Shown: positions 8,029-17,217, counted from the stretch's first letter. The stretch is 64,000 nt of DNA from Acidimicrobiia bacterium (GCA_022826045.1 JAJDVQ010000041.1:1-64000), one strand, 5' to 3'. Notes: generated by a model not told the origin, from the letters alone. A program made the numbers and translations.

Positions 8029-9471
8029 TCAGAAGCCGTCGGGGCGTTGGAAGCCGCCGAGTGCTTCCTCGAGGAAACGTCCCACGGCCAAGGTGGTGCG
8101 GTCTTCCAGGAACGGTCCCGCGATCTGCACGCCCACCGGCAGGTCGCCGATCATCCCCACCGGCACCACCGTCGCAGGCAGCCAGGACACCCCGGTCAGC
8201 CCCATCCACTTGATGATGTCGAAGTAGGGGCGGCTCTGGTCGTTCACGGTGATCCTGCGGCTCGTCGCGGGCTTGCTGTGATCGTGGCGGATGGCAGCAG
8301 TCGGGGTCACCGGCAGCAGCACCGCGTCCCAGTCGGCGAAGAACTCTTCCCAGCGCTTGCGCTGCTGGAGCCGACGCTCGTGCCAGCTCAGCCATTCGCG
8401 GTGCCGCATGGAGGCATACCAGATGCCCAGATCGCCTTGCGGTTCCTCTCCGGAGGTTGCAATCTCCTCGAGTTGGGTGAGCGTCCACGTCCCGGCTTCG
8501 GCCGCCGAGAGCAGGTGCAAGAACGTGTCCACCGCCTTCTCGAAGGTGAACGTCGGGCGGGCATCGGTGTCGACCCGGGCGCCCGCGCTCTCGAGCGCGC
8601 TCGCTGCGCCCATGAGCAGTTCCCGGTAGTCGGAGTCGATCGGGCAGAGTTCTTCGTCGAGCCAGACAGCCACCCGAAAATCGGAGATGTCGCTGTGACG
8701 AGCCGGCGGCAGGTCGATGGAGTAGGCCTTCGAGTTCCACTCGTCGGGTCCGGCGAGCACATCGAGCGCCATCTCGAGATCGTCCACATCGCGCGCCATC
8801 GGGCCGGCCACGGCGATGTCGGCCTGACTGAGCGTCCCGGGCATGCCGGGAATCTGGCCGAGGGCCGAGACGATGCCGTAGCTGGGCTTGTGCCCGCTCA
8901 CCCCTGACCAGTGCGACGGGATGCGAATCGAGCCGCCGATGTCCGAACCCAGCTCGAGCGGGGTGTAGCCCGCGGCCAGCGCGGCGCCGGAGCCGCCGGA
9001 GGAGCCGCCGGGCGTGTGCTCGATGTTGTACGGGTTGCCGGTCGTTCCGTACACCTTGTTGTAGGACTGGGCGTCGCCAGCGAAGATCGGCAAGTTCGTC
9101 TTGGCGAACACGATCGCACCGGCAGCCTTGTAGCGGGCCACGGGATCGGCGTCGCGTTCGGGCACGAAGTCGGCCAGAGCTGGGGCGCCAGAGGTCGTGA
9201 CGAGGCCTTCGGTCTGGAATGAGTCCTTGATGGTGACCGGCACCCCGTGCAGCGGGCCGAGCTCATCCCCGCTGGCCACCGCGGCATCGGCGGCGTCCGC
9301 GGCTGCGCGCGCACGTTCCGCGTCGAGAGCGACCACGGCGTTGACGGGGCCGTCGAATCGATCCACCCGTGCGAGCGCGGCCTCGAGCAGCTCCCGGGAG
9401 GAAACCTCTCCCGCGGCCACGGCTGCAGCCGTCTGTGTGGTCGTGGCGTAGGCGAAGTCGTCTGCGGCCAT
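8029..9471 (-). CDS. amidase (amidase signature family)
   Basis: This is the second amidase-signature enzyme of the window, 480 residues. The triad is Lys82 (VTIKDSF), Ser157 (TPGGSSGGS) and Ser181 (GSDIGGSIR). It shares the fold and length of the amidase at 3423-4895 but is clearly divergent, so the two probably have different substrates. The ATG at 9471 is the first gene on the minus strand of this block, about 125 bp from the divergent secreted-protein gene; a bidirectional promoter region is likely between them. The alpha/beta hydrolase follows after about 90 bp. Confidence 0.9.
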   Translation of the reverse strand: MAADDFAYATTTQTAAAVAAGEVSSRELLEAALARVDRFDGPVNAVVALDAERARAAADAADAAVASGDELGPLHGVPVTIKDSFQTEGLVTTSGAPALADFVPERDADPVARYKAAGAIVFAKTNLPIFAGDAQSYNKVYGTTGNPYNIEHTPGGSSGGSGAALAAGYTPLELGSDIGGSIRIPSHWSGVSGHKPSYGIVSALGQIPGMPGTLSQADIAVAGPMARDVDDLEMALDVLAGPDEWNSKAYSIDLPPARHSDISDFRVAVWLDEELCPIDSDYRELLMGAASALESAGARVDTDARPTFTFEKAVDTFLHLLSAAEAGTWTLTQLEEIATSGEEPQGDLGIWYASMRHREWLSWHERRLQQRKRWEEFFADWDAVLLPVTPTAAIRHDHSKPATSRRITVNDQSRPYFDIIKWMGLTGVSWLPATVVPVGMIGDLPVGVQIAGPFLEDRTTLAVGRFLEEALGGFQRPDGF

Positions 9472-9596
9472 CAGCGCGCCCTCCTAGTGCAACGGTGCCG
9501 TGTTCGGCAGGCAACCTAGTTCGCCGTCCCCGCCCGCCGCCCGGTTGGGTCGCCGCCAGAAAACCGTTTGCCCCGCTGATGCCGAGGCACGACGGT

Positions 9597-10208
9597 ATGC
9601 CTGTGCGAAACATCACGAAATTCATTATGGCGGCGCTGATTGTTGCCGGGCTCGGTCTGGCGCCGCAGCCGGCATCGGCGGCAACCGTCGGCGGGGCCAC
9701 GACCAGCCAGAGCGTCAGATTCCAGACCGGCAGCGTGGGCACAGCGACCTCCGGGATGCTGTCGGCGCTTGCGCTGCCGCCACCGGTCCCGTTCTTCGCG
9801 CCCCCGGCCCAACGGGTGCGCACCCTGGTTGGCGTCGATACGTGGTTCTGGGTCACGCCTGCCAGCTGGCGGCCCGTCGTGCGCATCATCCCCATCGGCA
9901 AGGTGGTGGTGACGATCATCGCGACACCGGTGACGCTGCAGCTCGTGCCCGGAGACGGCTCGCCGCCGGTGTCGTGCCCCGGTCCGGGCACGCCCTGGCT
10001 GTGGCCGGGAAGCCGATCGCTGTGCAGCCACATCTTCCAGCGGGCATCGACATCGCGACTGCCGGGTCGCTTCAGCGCCACGGTGCAGACGTTCTGGACG
10101 ATTCGGTGGACATCGAGCACGGGCCTGTCCGGAACCGCCGGACCCGTAGCGGTTCCGACGCCGGTCTCGCTGCGAGTCGTCGAGGCCCAAGCCGTGCTGG
10201 AGCGTTGA
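9597..10208 (+). CDS. secreted protein of unknown function
   Basis: The 203-residue product starts with a Sec-type signal peptide (MPVRNITKFIMAALIVAG, hydrophobic core, likely cleavage after PQPASA). The mature part contains VDTWFWVTPASW, several Val/Ile/Thr-rich beta segments and two cysteines around CPGPGTPW and LCSHIF. This is the layout of small secreted actinobacterial beta-sandwich proteins with a Trp-rich 'TWFWV' segment; I do not know their function. An alternative ATG lies at 9579, and the longer track start at 9369 is a shadow of the amidase. Confidence 0.65.
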   Translation: MPVRNITKFIMAALIVAGLGLAPQPASAATVGGATTSQSVRFQTGSVGTATSGMLSALALPPPVPFFAPPAQRVRTLVGVDTWFWVTPASWRPVVRIIPIGKVVVTIIATPVTLQLVPGDGSPPVSCPGPGTPWLWPGSRSLCSHIFQRASTSRLPGRFSATVQTFWTIRWTSSTGLSGTAGPVAVPTPVSLRVVEAQAVLER

Positions 10209-10298
10209 TCAGAGGCCACGCGAGAGCGCATTAGGTTCTGAGCGCAACACCGATGCCACTGCGTGCCAGCGAGGGACGCTGACCACTAGGAGACTGCC

Positions 10299-12782
10299 GT
10301 GCTCGACCTCCGCGTCTTGGATCTGTCGGATCATCGGGGCCAGTTGGCCGGGGCGATGCTGGCCGACCTCGGTGCTGATGTGATCTTGGTGGAACCGCCG
10401 GGCGGGTCGGCAGCGCGCACCGTCGGCCCCTTCGTGGCAGGCCGCGACGACGACCCCGAGTCCTCGCTGTGGTTCTGGTCGTACAACCGGGGCAAGCGCA
10501 GCATCGTGCTGGACCTCGACACCGATGAGGGCCGCGGCCGCTTGCTCGGGCTCGCAGCCGACGCTGACGTGGTGATCGAGTCCGACGTGCCCGGTGCGAT
10601 GGCCGCGAGAGGCCTGGGCGCCGACGATCTGGCCGCAGCGAATCCCGCACTCGTCTACACGTCGATCACGCCGTTCGGCCAGACCGGCCCCAAGGCGCAC
10701 TGGGCCGCGACCGATCTCGTGGTCTCGGCGGCCTCGATGCTGTCCAACATCATCGGCGACGAGGATCGACCGCCGCTGCGCATCCCGCTCGACCAGTGCT
10801 TCCTGCACGCATCTGCCGAAGCAGCGGCCGCCACCATGATCGCCTTGCGCGAGCGCAGCCGCTCAGGGCAGGGCCAGCACGTCGACGTGAGCGCCCAGCA
10901 GGCCGCCGGCCAGGCGCTGCAGTCGATGTCGCTGTGCCACCTGTACAACTCGCCCGAAGCCACACGATTCAGCGGCGGCGTGAAGCTGGGCCCGTTCACC
11001 GTCCGCCTGCGCTCCCCGGCCGCGGACGGGTACGTGTCCACCACGGTCCTGTTCGGCGAGTCCATCGGCCCGTTCGGCCAGCGGCTGTTCGAGTGGATGC
11101 ACACCCAAGGCGGCTGCTCCGACGCCGACCTCGAGATCGACTGGATCAACTTCGTCGAGGGCGTCATGACGGGCCGCATCGGCTTCGGCGAGTACGACCG
11201 CATCCAGCAGGTCGCGGCCGACTTCACCGCCGGGCGCACCAAGGCTGAGCTGCTCGAGGCAGCACTCGAGCATCGGCTGCTGATGGTGCCCATCACCACG
11301 GTGCAAGACGTGGTGGAGGCGCCGCACTACGCAGAGCGAGGCTTCTGGCGCGACATCGATGTCGGCGACCAGCAGGGTGTGCGATTCCCGGGCCCGTTCG
11401 CGCTCATGAGCCGCACGCCGATCGAGCTCGCGGGGCCGCCGCCGACAGTGGGCGAGCACACCGATGCGGTGCTGGCTGACTCCGCCGGGACGCCGCGCAC
11501 GCCCGCGCTGGCTGCCGAGGAGGTGTCGGCGCGCCTGACCGCAGCGGTGCCCGCCGGTCACCGCGACCCCGCCCAGCCGCTCGCCGACGTCAAGATTCTC
11601 GACTTCATGTGGGTGATGGCCGGGCCGGCGGCCACGAGAGTGCTGGCCGACTGGGGCGCCACCGTGGTGCGAGTCGAGTCGTCGAACAAGGTCGAGGCGG
11701 CCCGCACCATCCAGCCGTTCCTCAACGACGAGGGCGGCCCCGACAACGGCGGTCTCTACCAGAACATGAACGCAGGAAAGCTCGGCATCACCATCGACAT
11801 GGCCAAGATGGACCAGCCGGCCTGTCGGGAATTGGTGCTCGACCTGGTGCGCTGGGCAGATGTGGTCTGCGAGTCGTTCTCGCCGCGGGCGATGCGCGAG
11901 TGGGGCCTCTCATACGACGACCTGTGCGAGGTGAATCCCGACCTCATCATGGCGTCGAGCTGCCTCTTCGGGCAGTTCGGGCCGCTGTCGTCGCTCGCAG
12001 GCTTCGGGACCATGGGGGCATCGATGTCGGGCTTCTATGAGATGACAGGCTGGCCTGACCGTGACCCCGCCGGTGTCTTCGGCGCTTACACCGACTACGT
12101 GTCGCCACGATTCCTGAGCACAGCGATTCTGGCTGCGCTGGACCATCGAGACCGGACCGGCGAGGGCCAGTACATCGACCTCTCCCAGGCCGAGGCGTCC
12201 ATGTCGTTCCTGGCGCCGGCGGTGCTCGACTACACGCTCAACGGCCAGCTGCCCGCCAAGCTGGGCAACGCCCATCCGCAGATGTCGCCCCACGGCGTGT
12301 ACGCGAGCGCGGGCGAGAACCGCTGGATCGCCATCGCCTGCGAGAACGACGACCAATGGAAGGCGCTGTGCTGGATTGTCGGTGATTCGCTGGCTGAGTT
12401 CGGCGAGCTAGGTGTGGCTGAGCGCCGGGAGCGAGCCGATGAGATCGATGCAGCGATCACGGCGTGGACGTCGTGCCGGGAAGGCAGCGAAGCCGACGCT
12501 CTCTTGCAGCGTGGGGGCATACCCGCTCATGCGATCCCGAACTCGGTGACGATGCCGACCGACGGTCAGCTCGTGCATCGCAATCACTTTCGCAATGTCA
12601 CCCATGCCACCAACGGCACGATGTGGGTGGAAGGCGCTCGGTTCGCGATGTCACGCAGTTCCGACGGCATTCACCACGGCGGGCCGACCTACGGCGAGCA
12701 CACCTTCGAAGTGCTGGAGCGACTGCTCGGCTACGACGCGGATCAGATCGCCGAGCTGGCGGTTGCCGGAGTGCTCGAATAG
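10299..12782 (+). CDS. tandem two-domain CaiB/BaiF CoA-transferase
   Basis: The 827-residue protein contains two complete class III CoA-transferase domains, about residues 1-395 (start LDLRVLDLSDHRGQLAGAMLADLGADV) and 430-825 (LADVKILDFMWVMAGPAATRVLADWGATVVRVE). Single-domain members are about 390 residues and form interlocked dimers, so the fusion may be an internal pseudo-dimer. Domain 1 keeps an aspartate at the catalytic position (WAATDLVVSA), whereas the aligned segment of domain 2 (SLAGFGTMGASMSG) has Gly, suggesting one inactive site. Start GTG 10299 has the ribosome binding site AGGAG about eight bases upstream. Confidence 0.88.
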   Translation: MLDLRVLDLSDHRGQLAGAMLADLGADVILVEPPGGSAARTVGPFVAGRDDDPESSLWFWSYNRGKRSIVLDLDTDEGRGRLLGLAADADVVIESDVPGAMAARGLGADDLAAANPALVYTSITPFGQTGPKAHWAATDLVVSAASMLSNIIGDEDRPPLRIPLDQCFLHASAEAAAATMIALRERSRSGQGQHVDVSAQQAAGQALQSMSLCHLYNSPEATRFSGGVKLGPFTVRLRSPAADGYVSTTVLFGESIGPFGQRLFEWMHTQGGCSDADLEIDWINFVEGVMTGRIGFGEYDRIQQVAADFTAGRTKAELLEAALEHRLLMVPITTVQDVVEAPHYAERGFWRDIDVGDQQGVRFPGPFALMSRTPIELAGPPPTVGEHTDAVLADSAGTPRTPALAAEEVSARLTAAVPAGHRDPAQPLADVKILDFMWVMAGPAATRVLADWGATVVRVESSNKVEAARTIQPFLNDEGGPDNGGLYQNMNAGKLGITIDMAKMDQPACRELVLDLVRWADVVCESFSPRAMREWGLSYDDLCEVNPDLIMASSCLFGQFGPLSSLAGFGTMGASMSGFYEMTGWPDRDPAGVFGAYTDYVSPRFLSTAILAALDHRDRTGEGQYIDLSQAEASMSFLAPAVLDYTLNGQLPAKLGNAHPQMSPHGVYASAGENRWIAIACENDDQWKALCWIVGDSLAEFGELGVAERRERADEIDAAITAWTSCREGSEADALLQRGGIPAHAIPNSVTMPTDGQLVHRNHFRNVTHATNGTMWVEGARFAMSRSSDGIHHGGPTYGEHTFEVLERLLGYDADQIAELAVAGVLE

Positions 12783-12818
12783 CCGACGGTCGGATTGGTT
12801 GGCCCCGGAGCGGAGGGC

Positions 12819-13823
12819 TCAGCTTTGGAACGTGCCGACCTTCTCGCCGGTGACGTTCTCGTAGTTGCGGTTCAGGAACCAGCGCTGGTAGTCGCCGTAG
12901 GTGATCGGCTCGTGGCGGGCCGGGCGCTCGTCGCTGACCGTGGTGGGCACGGGGTCGACCACTGCGTCGTCGCGGGCTCCGTAGAAGAACGGCACTGCGT
13001 AGCGGTCGCCGGCCGAGAGGTTGCGTGCCCGGTGCGCGGTTGACAGGTACACGTTGTTCGTCCAGCGCTTCAGCATGTCGCCGCTGTTGACGAGATAGGA
13101 GCCGGCCATCTGCGGCGGCTTGATCCAGTCGTAGCCAGCCGGGCGGATCTCCAGCCCCGGCACGTCGTTGGCCGGCAGGAACGTGAACACCGAGCTGTCC
13201 GTGTGCGGCGCGAGGCCCCACTCGTTGTCGTCGTAGTCCATCGGCGGGTAGTGCGACATGCGCAGTGTCACGCTGGGCTCGTCGAAGTGCGGCGTGAAGT
13301 AGTCGGGGGGCAGGTCCAGCGACAGCGCCAGGATCGGCAGCATCCGTGAGCCCAAGGCGATGAGCTGGTCGATGTAGCTCTCGCAGCTCTGCGCGAAATC
13401 CTCGAGCGGCGGGAACTGATTCTCGGTGTGGTAGCTGTGCCGGTGGCAGAAGAAGGCCTCGTTCTGGTTGGGCTTGCGCACGGGCCCCGCGATGTCGGAG
13501 GCGTACGACGTGCCGCCGCCCATGCCCAGATAGCCGCCTGCCAGCTTGCCCATCGGGATCGAGTCCTTCACCGGCTGGGGGAGCGCATGCAGGCGGCGGG
13601 CCTCGTCGAACATGTGCTCGATGGTCTCGGCCGGCACACCGTGGTTCACGATGAAGAAGAAGCCCACCTCGGTGAGGGCGTCGCGCAGTTCGGCGGCGAG
13701 GGCAGCTTGAGCCGCTGGATCGGGCATCGGCTCGTTGAGCGGTGCCAAGTCCAAGATCGGAATGACGTCTGCTGTGTCCGTCGTCGGCCCTGCCGTGCTG
13801 CAGTCCTGCGTCGTGAGCGCCAC
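12819..13823 (-). CDS. 2-oxoglutarate/Fe(II) oxygenase, isopenicillin N synthase-like
   Basis: The 334-residue oxygenase has an N-terminal DIOX_N domain (VIPILDLAPL, GFFFIVNHGVP) and a C-terminal jelly roll with facial triad His207, Asp209 (APHTDSSVFTF) and His264 (STAHRA). The 2OG-binding Arg274 is followed by Tyr-Ala (RYAVPFF) where the family usually has RxS, so the serine is replaced. Reactions are oxidative modifications of small molecules; the substrate is unknown. GTG 13823 was chosen because AAGGAGG lies just upstream on the minus strand; the track start is 51 codons further out in the divergent promoter region. Confidence 0.85.
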   Translation of the reverse strand: MALTTQDCSTAGPTTDTADVIPILDLAPLNEPMPDPAAQAALAAELRDALTEVGFFFIVNHGVPAETIEHMFDEARRLHALPQPVKDSIPMGKLAGGYLGMGGGTSYASDIAGPVRKPNQNEAFFCHRHSYHTENQFPPLEDFAQSCESYIDQLIALGSRMLPILALSLDLPPDYFTPHFDEPSVTLRMSHYPPMDYDDNEWGLAPHTDSSVFTFLPANDVPGLEIRPAGYDWIKPPQMAGSYLVNSGDMLKRWTNNVYLSTAHRARNLSAGDRYAVPFFYGARDDAVVDPVPTTVSDERPARHEPITYGDYQRWFLNRNYENVTGEKVGTFQS

Positions 13824-13985
13824 GGTGCCTCCTTGCGCTCTCCCGAGCGTACGCGTGCGGCGGCTCGTGTGTCGGAGGGGCTGAGCCTCTGAACGTGTGA
13901 CGGGCCGTTGGTACGGTTCTGCCGGTTCGGAGGGGTTGCATCGAGCCCGCCCGACCAGCGATACGAGCGACTTCAAGGGGAACCG

Positions 13986-14972
13986 ATGAGAGCGTGGCGA
14001 TTGAACGAGTTGGGCTATCCGTGGGATGTGCTGGAGCTGGGCGAGTACGACTCACCCGAGCCGGGTCCGGGCCAGGCGCGCATCACCGTGGAGGCCACCG
14101 ATCTCAACTTCGCGGACATCCTGCACTGCCAAGGCACCTACCAGGAGCGGTGGGACCCGCCGTTCACGCCCGGGATGGGCGCTTCGGGCACGGTGGTCGC
14201 CGTGGGACCCGACTGCGACCTGAAGGTTGGCGATCGCGTGATCGGCTCGGGTACCGCCGGCTGGGGCGGTTACGCCAGCGAAGCGCTCATCAGGGGTGCG
14301 ACAGCGCGGCGCGTGCCCGACGATGTGTCGATCCCCGATGCGTGTGCAGCCAACGTGATCTACGGCACCGCGTGGTTCTCGCTGTACCGGCGAGGCCAGA
14401 TGCAGGCCGGCGAAACGGTGCTGGTGCTTGCCGCAGCGGGCGGCGTCGGCTCTGCCGCGGTCCAGATGGCCAAGGCGGCAGGTTGCACTGTGCTCGCTGC
14501 TGCTGGCGGGCCCGCCAAGGTGGAGACCTGCCGCCAGCTCGGCGCCGACATCGTCATCGACTACGACAACGACGATCTGTACCAATCCGTGATGGATGCC
14601 ACCGGGGGGCGGGGCTGCGACATCATCTACGACCCTGTCGGCGGCAAGTACTTCGACGTGGCCCGGCGGCTGGTGGCATGGGAAGGCCGCCTGCTGGTGG
14701 TCGGTTTCGCCAGCGGCACGATCCCGCAGGCCCCGGCGAACCACTTGCTGGTCAAGAACTACTCGGTGGTCGGCGTGCACATGGGCGGCTACCGGGGACG
14801 CAAAGACGAGGTGCTCGACGAGTGCTACGCCGAGATCTGGCCGCAGGTGGCCGACGGCAGGCTCGACCCGCTCGTCAGCCAGGAGCTGCCGCTCGACGGC
14901 CTGATCGACGGCCTGCAGGCGTTGCACCAGCGCAAGACCACCGGCCGGGTCCTGCTCCGCCCCGACCTGTAG
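13986..14972 (+). CDS. zinc-independent MDR oxidoreductase (NADPH:quinone reductase-like)
   Basis: The 328-residue protein has a GroES-like N-terminal domain and a Rossmann domain with LAAAGGVGSAAVQMAKAAG. It lacks the cysteine clusters of zinc-binding alcohol dehydrogenases, which places it among quinone reductase or enoyl reductase type MDR enzymes using NADPH. Similar genes often accompany acyl-CoA degradation in actinobacteria. ATG 13986 has AAGGGGA just upstream. The gene is divergent from the 2OG oxygenase, with a 162 bp shared promoter region. Confidence 0.85.
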   Translation: MRAWRLNELGYPWDVLELGEYDSPEPGPGQARITVEATDLNFADILHCQGTYQERWDPPFTPGMGASGTVVAVGPDCDLKVGDRVIGSGTAGWGGYASEALIRGATARRVPDDVSIPDACAANVIYGTAWFSLYRRGQMQAGETVLVLAAAGGVGSAAVQMAKAAGCTVLAAAGGPAKVETCRQLGADIVIDYDNDDLYQSVMDATGGRGCDIIYDPVGGKYFDVARRLVAWEGRLLVVGFASGTIPQAPANHLLVKNYSVVGVHMGGYRGRKDEVLDECYAEIWPQVADGRLDPLVSQELPLDGLIDGLQALHQRKTTGRVLLRPDL

Positions 14973-14998
14973 ACGAGCCTGGTGCGCCCGCTCAGCCG

Positions 14999-15100
14999 CG
15001 GGTTACGGTGCGAGGCCGCTGCCCGCCGCACCAGATCTGGCAGCGTCCAGCCGTCGACTGCGCCGCCGTCGGTCAGGCTCGGCGTGTCACTGGGGCTCAT
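14999..15100 (-). pseudogene. possible N-terminal fragment of an AMP-dependent acyl-CoA synthetase
   Basis: On the minus strand from ATG 15100, the frame encodes MSPSDTPSLTDGG followed by GWTLPDLVRRAAASHRNP. That resembles the first 35 residues of acyl-CoA synthetases (…LPDLVRRAAAxHPDRPAL). The similarity stops there and the frame runs into the 3' end of the quinone reductase. It would be a deletion remnant in the 228 bp gap before ald. The match is short and weak. Confidence 0.3.
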
Positions 15101-15200
15101 CGGGAGGATCGTAGACTTCGCCGGTGCATCCAAGCCCCGGCCGGGGCACTGATGTCTGGGGCACATCGGGTAGTTGGGCACCTGGGTAGGAGGTGGCCGC

Positions 15201-16313
15201 ATGCTGATCGGCTTGCCTTGCGAAACCAAGGCGGGCGAGCAACGTGTCGGGCTGACGCCGCACGCTGTTCGTGAGCTCGTGCTGCACGAGCATGAGGTCG
15301 TCGTCGAGGCCAGCGCGGGTTCCGGCATCCGTGTGCCTGATGACACTTTCGTGGCCGCGGGTGCTCGCATCGGCTCCTGCGACGAGGTGTGGGAGAAGTC
15401 CGAGCTGATCGTCAAGGTGAAGGAGCCGCAGGCGTCCGAGCGCAAGATGCTCAGTGCGGGCCAGATCCTGTTCGCCTATCTGCACCTTGCTCCCGACCCC
15501 GACCAGACCGCCGATCTGGTGGATTCGGGCGCGGCCTGTGTCGCCTACGAGACCGTGACCGACTCGCGTGGCGGGCTGCCGTTGCTGGCACCGATGTCCC
15601 GGGTCGCCGGTCGCCTTGCCGTGCAGGCGGGGGCGTGGGCGCTCGAGACCGCACATGGGGGCATCGGCCTGCTGATCGGTGGGGTGCCCGGTGTGCCGCC
15701 AGCCAGGGTGGCGATCATCGGCGGGGGAGTTGTGGGCGAGAATGCCGCCGAGATCGCCATCGGCATGGGTGCCGACGTGCGGGTGCTCGACATCGACCCA
15801 GCTGCCCTGGATCACCTCGAGCAGCGTTTCGGTGCGTCAGTGGTCACGGTGACCTCAACGCGGGCGACCGTCGAGACCGAGGTGCAGAACGCCGACTTGG
15901 TGATCGGCGCCGTGCTGGTGACCGGGGCCCGGGCGCCGAAGCTCGTGACGGCCGACCTGATCAAGCAGATGCGTCCCGGATCGGTAGTGGTCGACGTGGC
16001 CATCGACCAAGGCGGCTGCTTCGAGACATCCAAGCCAACGACCCATGCCGAGCCGACCTTCGTGGTCGACGGCGTGGTGCACTACTGCGTCGCGAACATG
16101 CCCGGCGCCGTGCCGGTCACCTCCACCCGGGCGCTCAGCGACGCCACCCTGCCACGGGTGCTGGCCATCGCAGAGAACGGCCTCGACGCCCTGCGCACCG
16201 ATCCCCACCTGCGAGCAGGCCTCAACGTCTACAAGGGCCACGTCACCGAGCCCCACGTAGCCGCCGCCCTCGACATCCCCTACACCGACCCCCTCACCGC
16301 CCTCGGCTTCTGA
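15201..16313 (+). CDS. ald: alanine dehydrogenase
   Basis: The 370-residue NAD-dependent L-alanine dehydrogenase interconverts alanine with pyruvate plus ammonia. Diagnostic stretches are the N-terminal Arg15 (GEQRVGLTP), Lys74 (VKVKEP), His95 (FAYLHLAPD), the nucleotide-binding IIGGGVVGENAAEIA and the family blocks DVAIDQGGCFET and YCVANMPGAVP. Length equals mycobacterial Ald. ATG 15201 has GGAGG 10-14 bases upstream. It lies alone between a degraded synthetase fragment and a hydrolase remnant that continues in the same frame after its stop. Confidence 0.95.
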   Translation: MLIGLPCETKAGEQRVGLTPHAVRELVLHEHEVVVEASAGSGIRVPDDTFVAAGARIGSCDEVWEKSELIVKVKEPQASERKMLSAGQILFAYLHLAPDPDQTADLVDSGAACVAYETVTDSRGGLPLLAPMSRVAGRLAVQAGAWALETAHGGIGLLIGGVPGVPPARVAIIGGGVVGENAAEIAIGMGADVRVLDIDPAALDHLEQRFGASVVTVTSTRATVETEVQNADLVIGAVLVTGARAPKLVTADLIKQMRPGSVVVDVAIDQGGCFETSKPTTHAEPTFVVDGVVHYCVANMPGAVPVTSTRALSDATLPRVLAIAENGLDALRTDPHLRAGLNVYKGHVTEPHVAAALDIPYTDPLTALGF

Positions 16314-16712
16314 GGATCGAGTTCAGCGAGGGCGAGTGCCTCGTTCGATCTCCTTGCCGCATTCGCGCCGCCTTACCGGGACGGCCATATAGGCATCGTC
16401 GAGCTGGGCGAGGGCCCGACCGTGGGCTACCTGCACGGGATGCTCGGCAACCCCGGCGTGTACGCAGTACTCGAGGAGCTCGCCGCAACGGGACACCGTG
16501 TGGTGGCGCCGAGCCTGCCGGGCTTCACCGGTTCCAGCGAGCCCGAGGGGCTGCGAACACTGCACGACTGGGTGGTCGCGACCAGCGAGGTAGTCGATCT
16601 GGCCGGGCTCGCCGGGGCGCCGCTGGTGGCCTCCGGCGTGGGTGCCATGCTCGCGCTCGAGCTGGCAGCGGTACGGCCCGAGGCGTTCGGTTCGATCGCT
16701 GCCTTCGCCTGA
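16314..16712 (+). pseudogene. truncated alpha/beta hydrolase remnant
   Basis: Directly after the ald stop, the same frame is open and encodes FDLLAAFAPPYRDGHIGIVELGEGP, then LHGMLGNPGVYAVLEEL and VVAPSLPGFTGSSEP, the N-terminal part of an alpha/beta hydrolase. There is no start codon upstream of the homologous part; the first GTG is at 16422, inside the domain. The nucleophile elbow reads VASGVGAML, with Gly where the catalytic Ser should be. The frame stops 18 residues later, so the cap and catalytic His are absent. It is non-functional. Confidence 0.75.
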
Positions 16713-16755
16713 GAACTCAACGGCTCCTGTCGCCTCCGCAGCGGTCGCGCCGGAG

Positions 16756-17217
16756 CTAGGCGGACCGGTCGCGTAGTGCCCGACGGGCCTCGAGATCCGT
16801 TTCCCGTTTGCGGATCGCGTGGCGCTTGTCGTACAGGCGACGGCCGCGGGCCAGGCCGAGCTCGAGCTTGGCGCGTCCATCGCGGAAGTAGATCTCCAGC
16901 GGGATCAGCTGCAGGCGGTCCTGCTCGGTGCGAGCCCGCAGCCGGTTGATCTCAGCGCGGTGCATCAGCAGCTTGCGGGGGCGCTCGACTTCGTGACCCA
17001 TCGCGGGGGAGGCATGGGTCCACGGGGCGATGTGCAGGCCCATCAGCCACATCTCGTCGTTGCGGACCCGGGCGTAGGCATCGCTCATCTGGGCACCGCC
17101 GGCGCGCAGCGACTTCACCTCGGTGCCGCGCAGCACCATGCCGCACTCGAAGGTGTCGAGCACCTCGTAGTTGCGCCGCGCACGCCGGTTCGACGCGACA
17201 ACGACCCGGTCCTCCAT
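16756..17217 (-). CDS. smpB: SsrA-binding protein SmpB
   Basis: The 153-residue product is the tmRNA-binding partner in trans-translation. Conserved blocks are NRRARRNYEVLDTFECGMVLRGTEVKSLR at the N-terminus, WLMGLHIAPW in the barrel, and the basic tail GLARGRRLYDKRHAIRKRE that enters the mRNA path. ATG 17217 gives the usual length; the longer track start adds 15 residues with no family support. The tmRNA gene itself is at the left edge of the window, so ssrA and smpB are 16.6 kb apart rather than adjacent. It is divergent from cysO. Confidence 0.95.
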   Translation of the reverse strand: MEDRVVVASNRRARRNYEVLDTFECGMVLRGTEVKSLRAGGAQMSDAYARVRNDEMWLMGLHIAPWTHASPAMGHEVERPRKLLMHRAEINRLRARTEQDRLQLIPLEIYFRDGRAKLELGLARGRRLYDKRHAIRKRETDLEARRALRDRSA

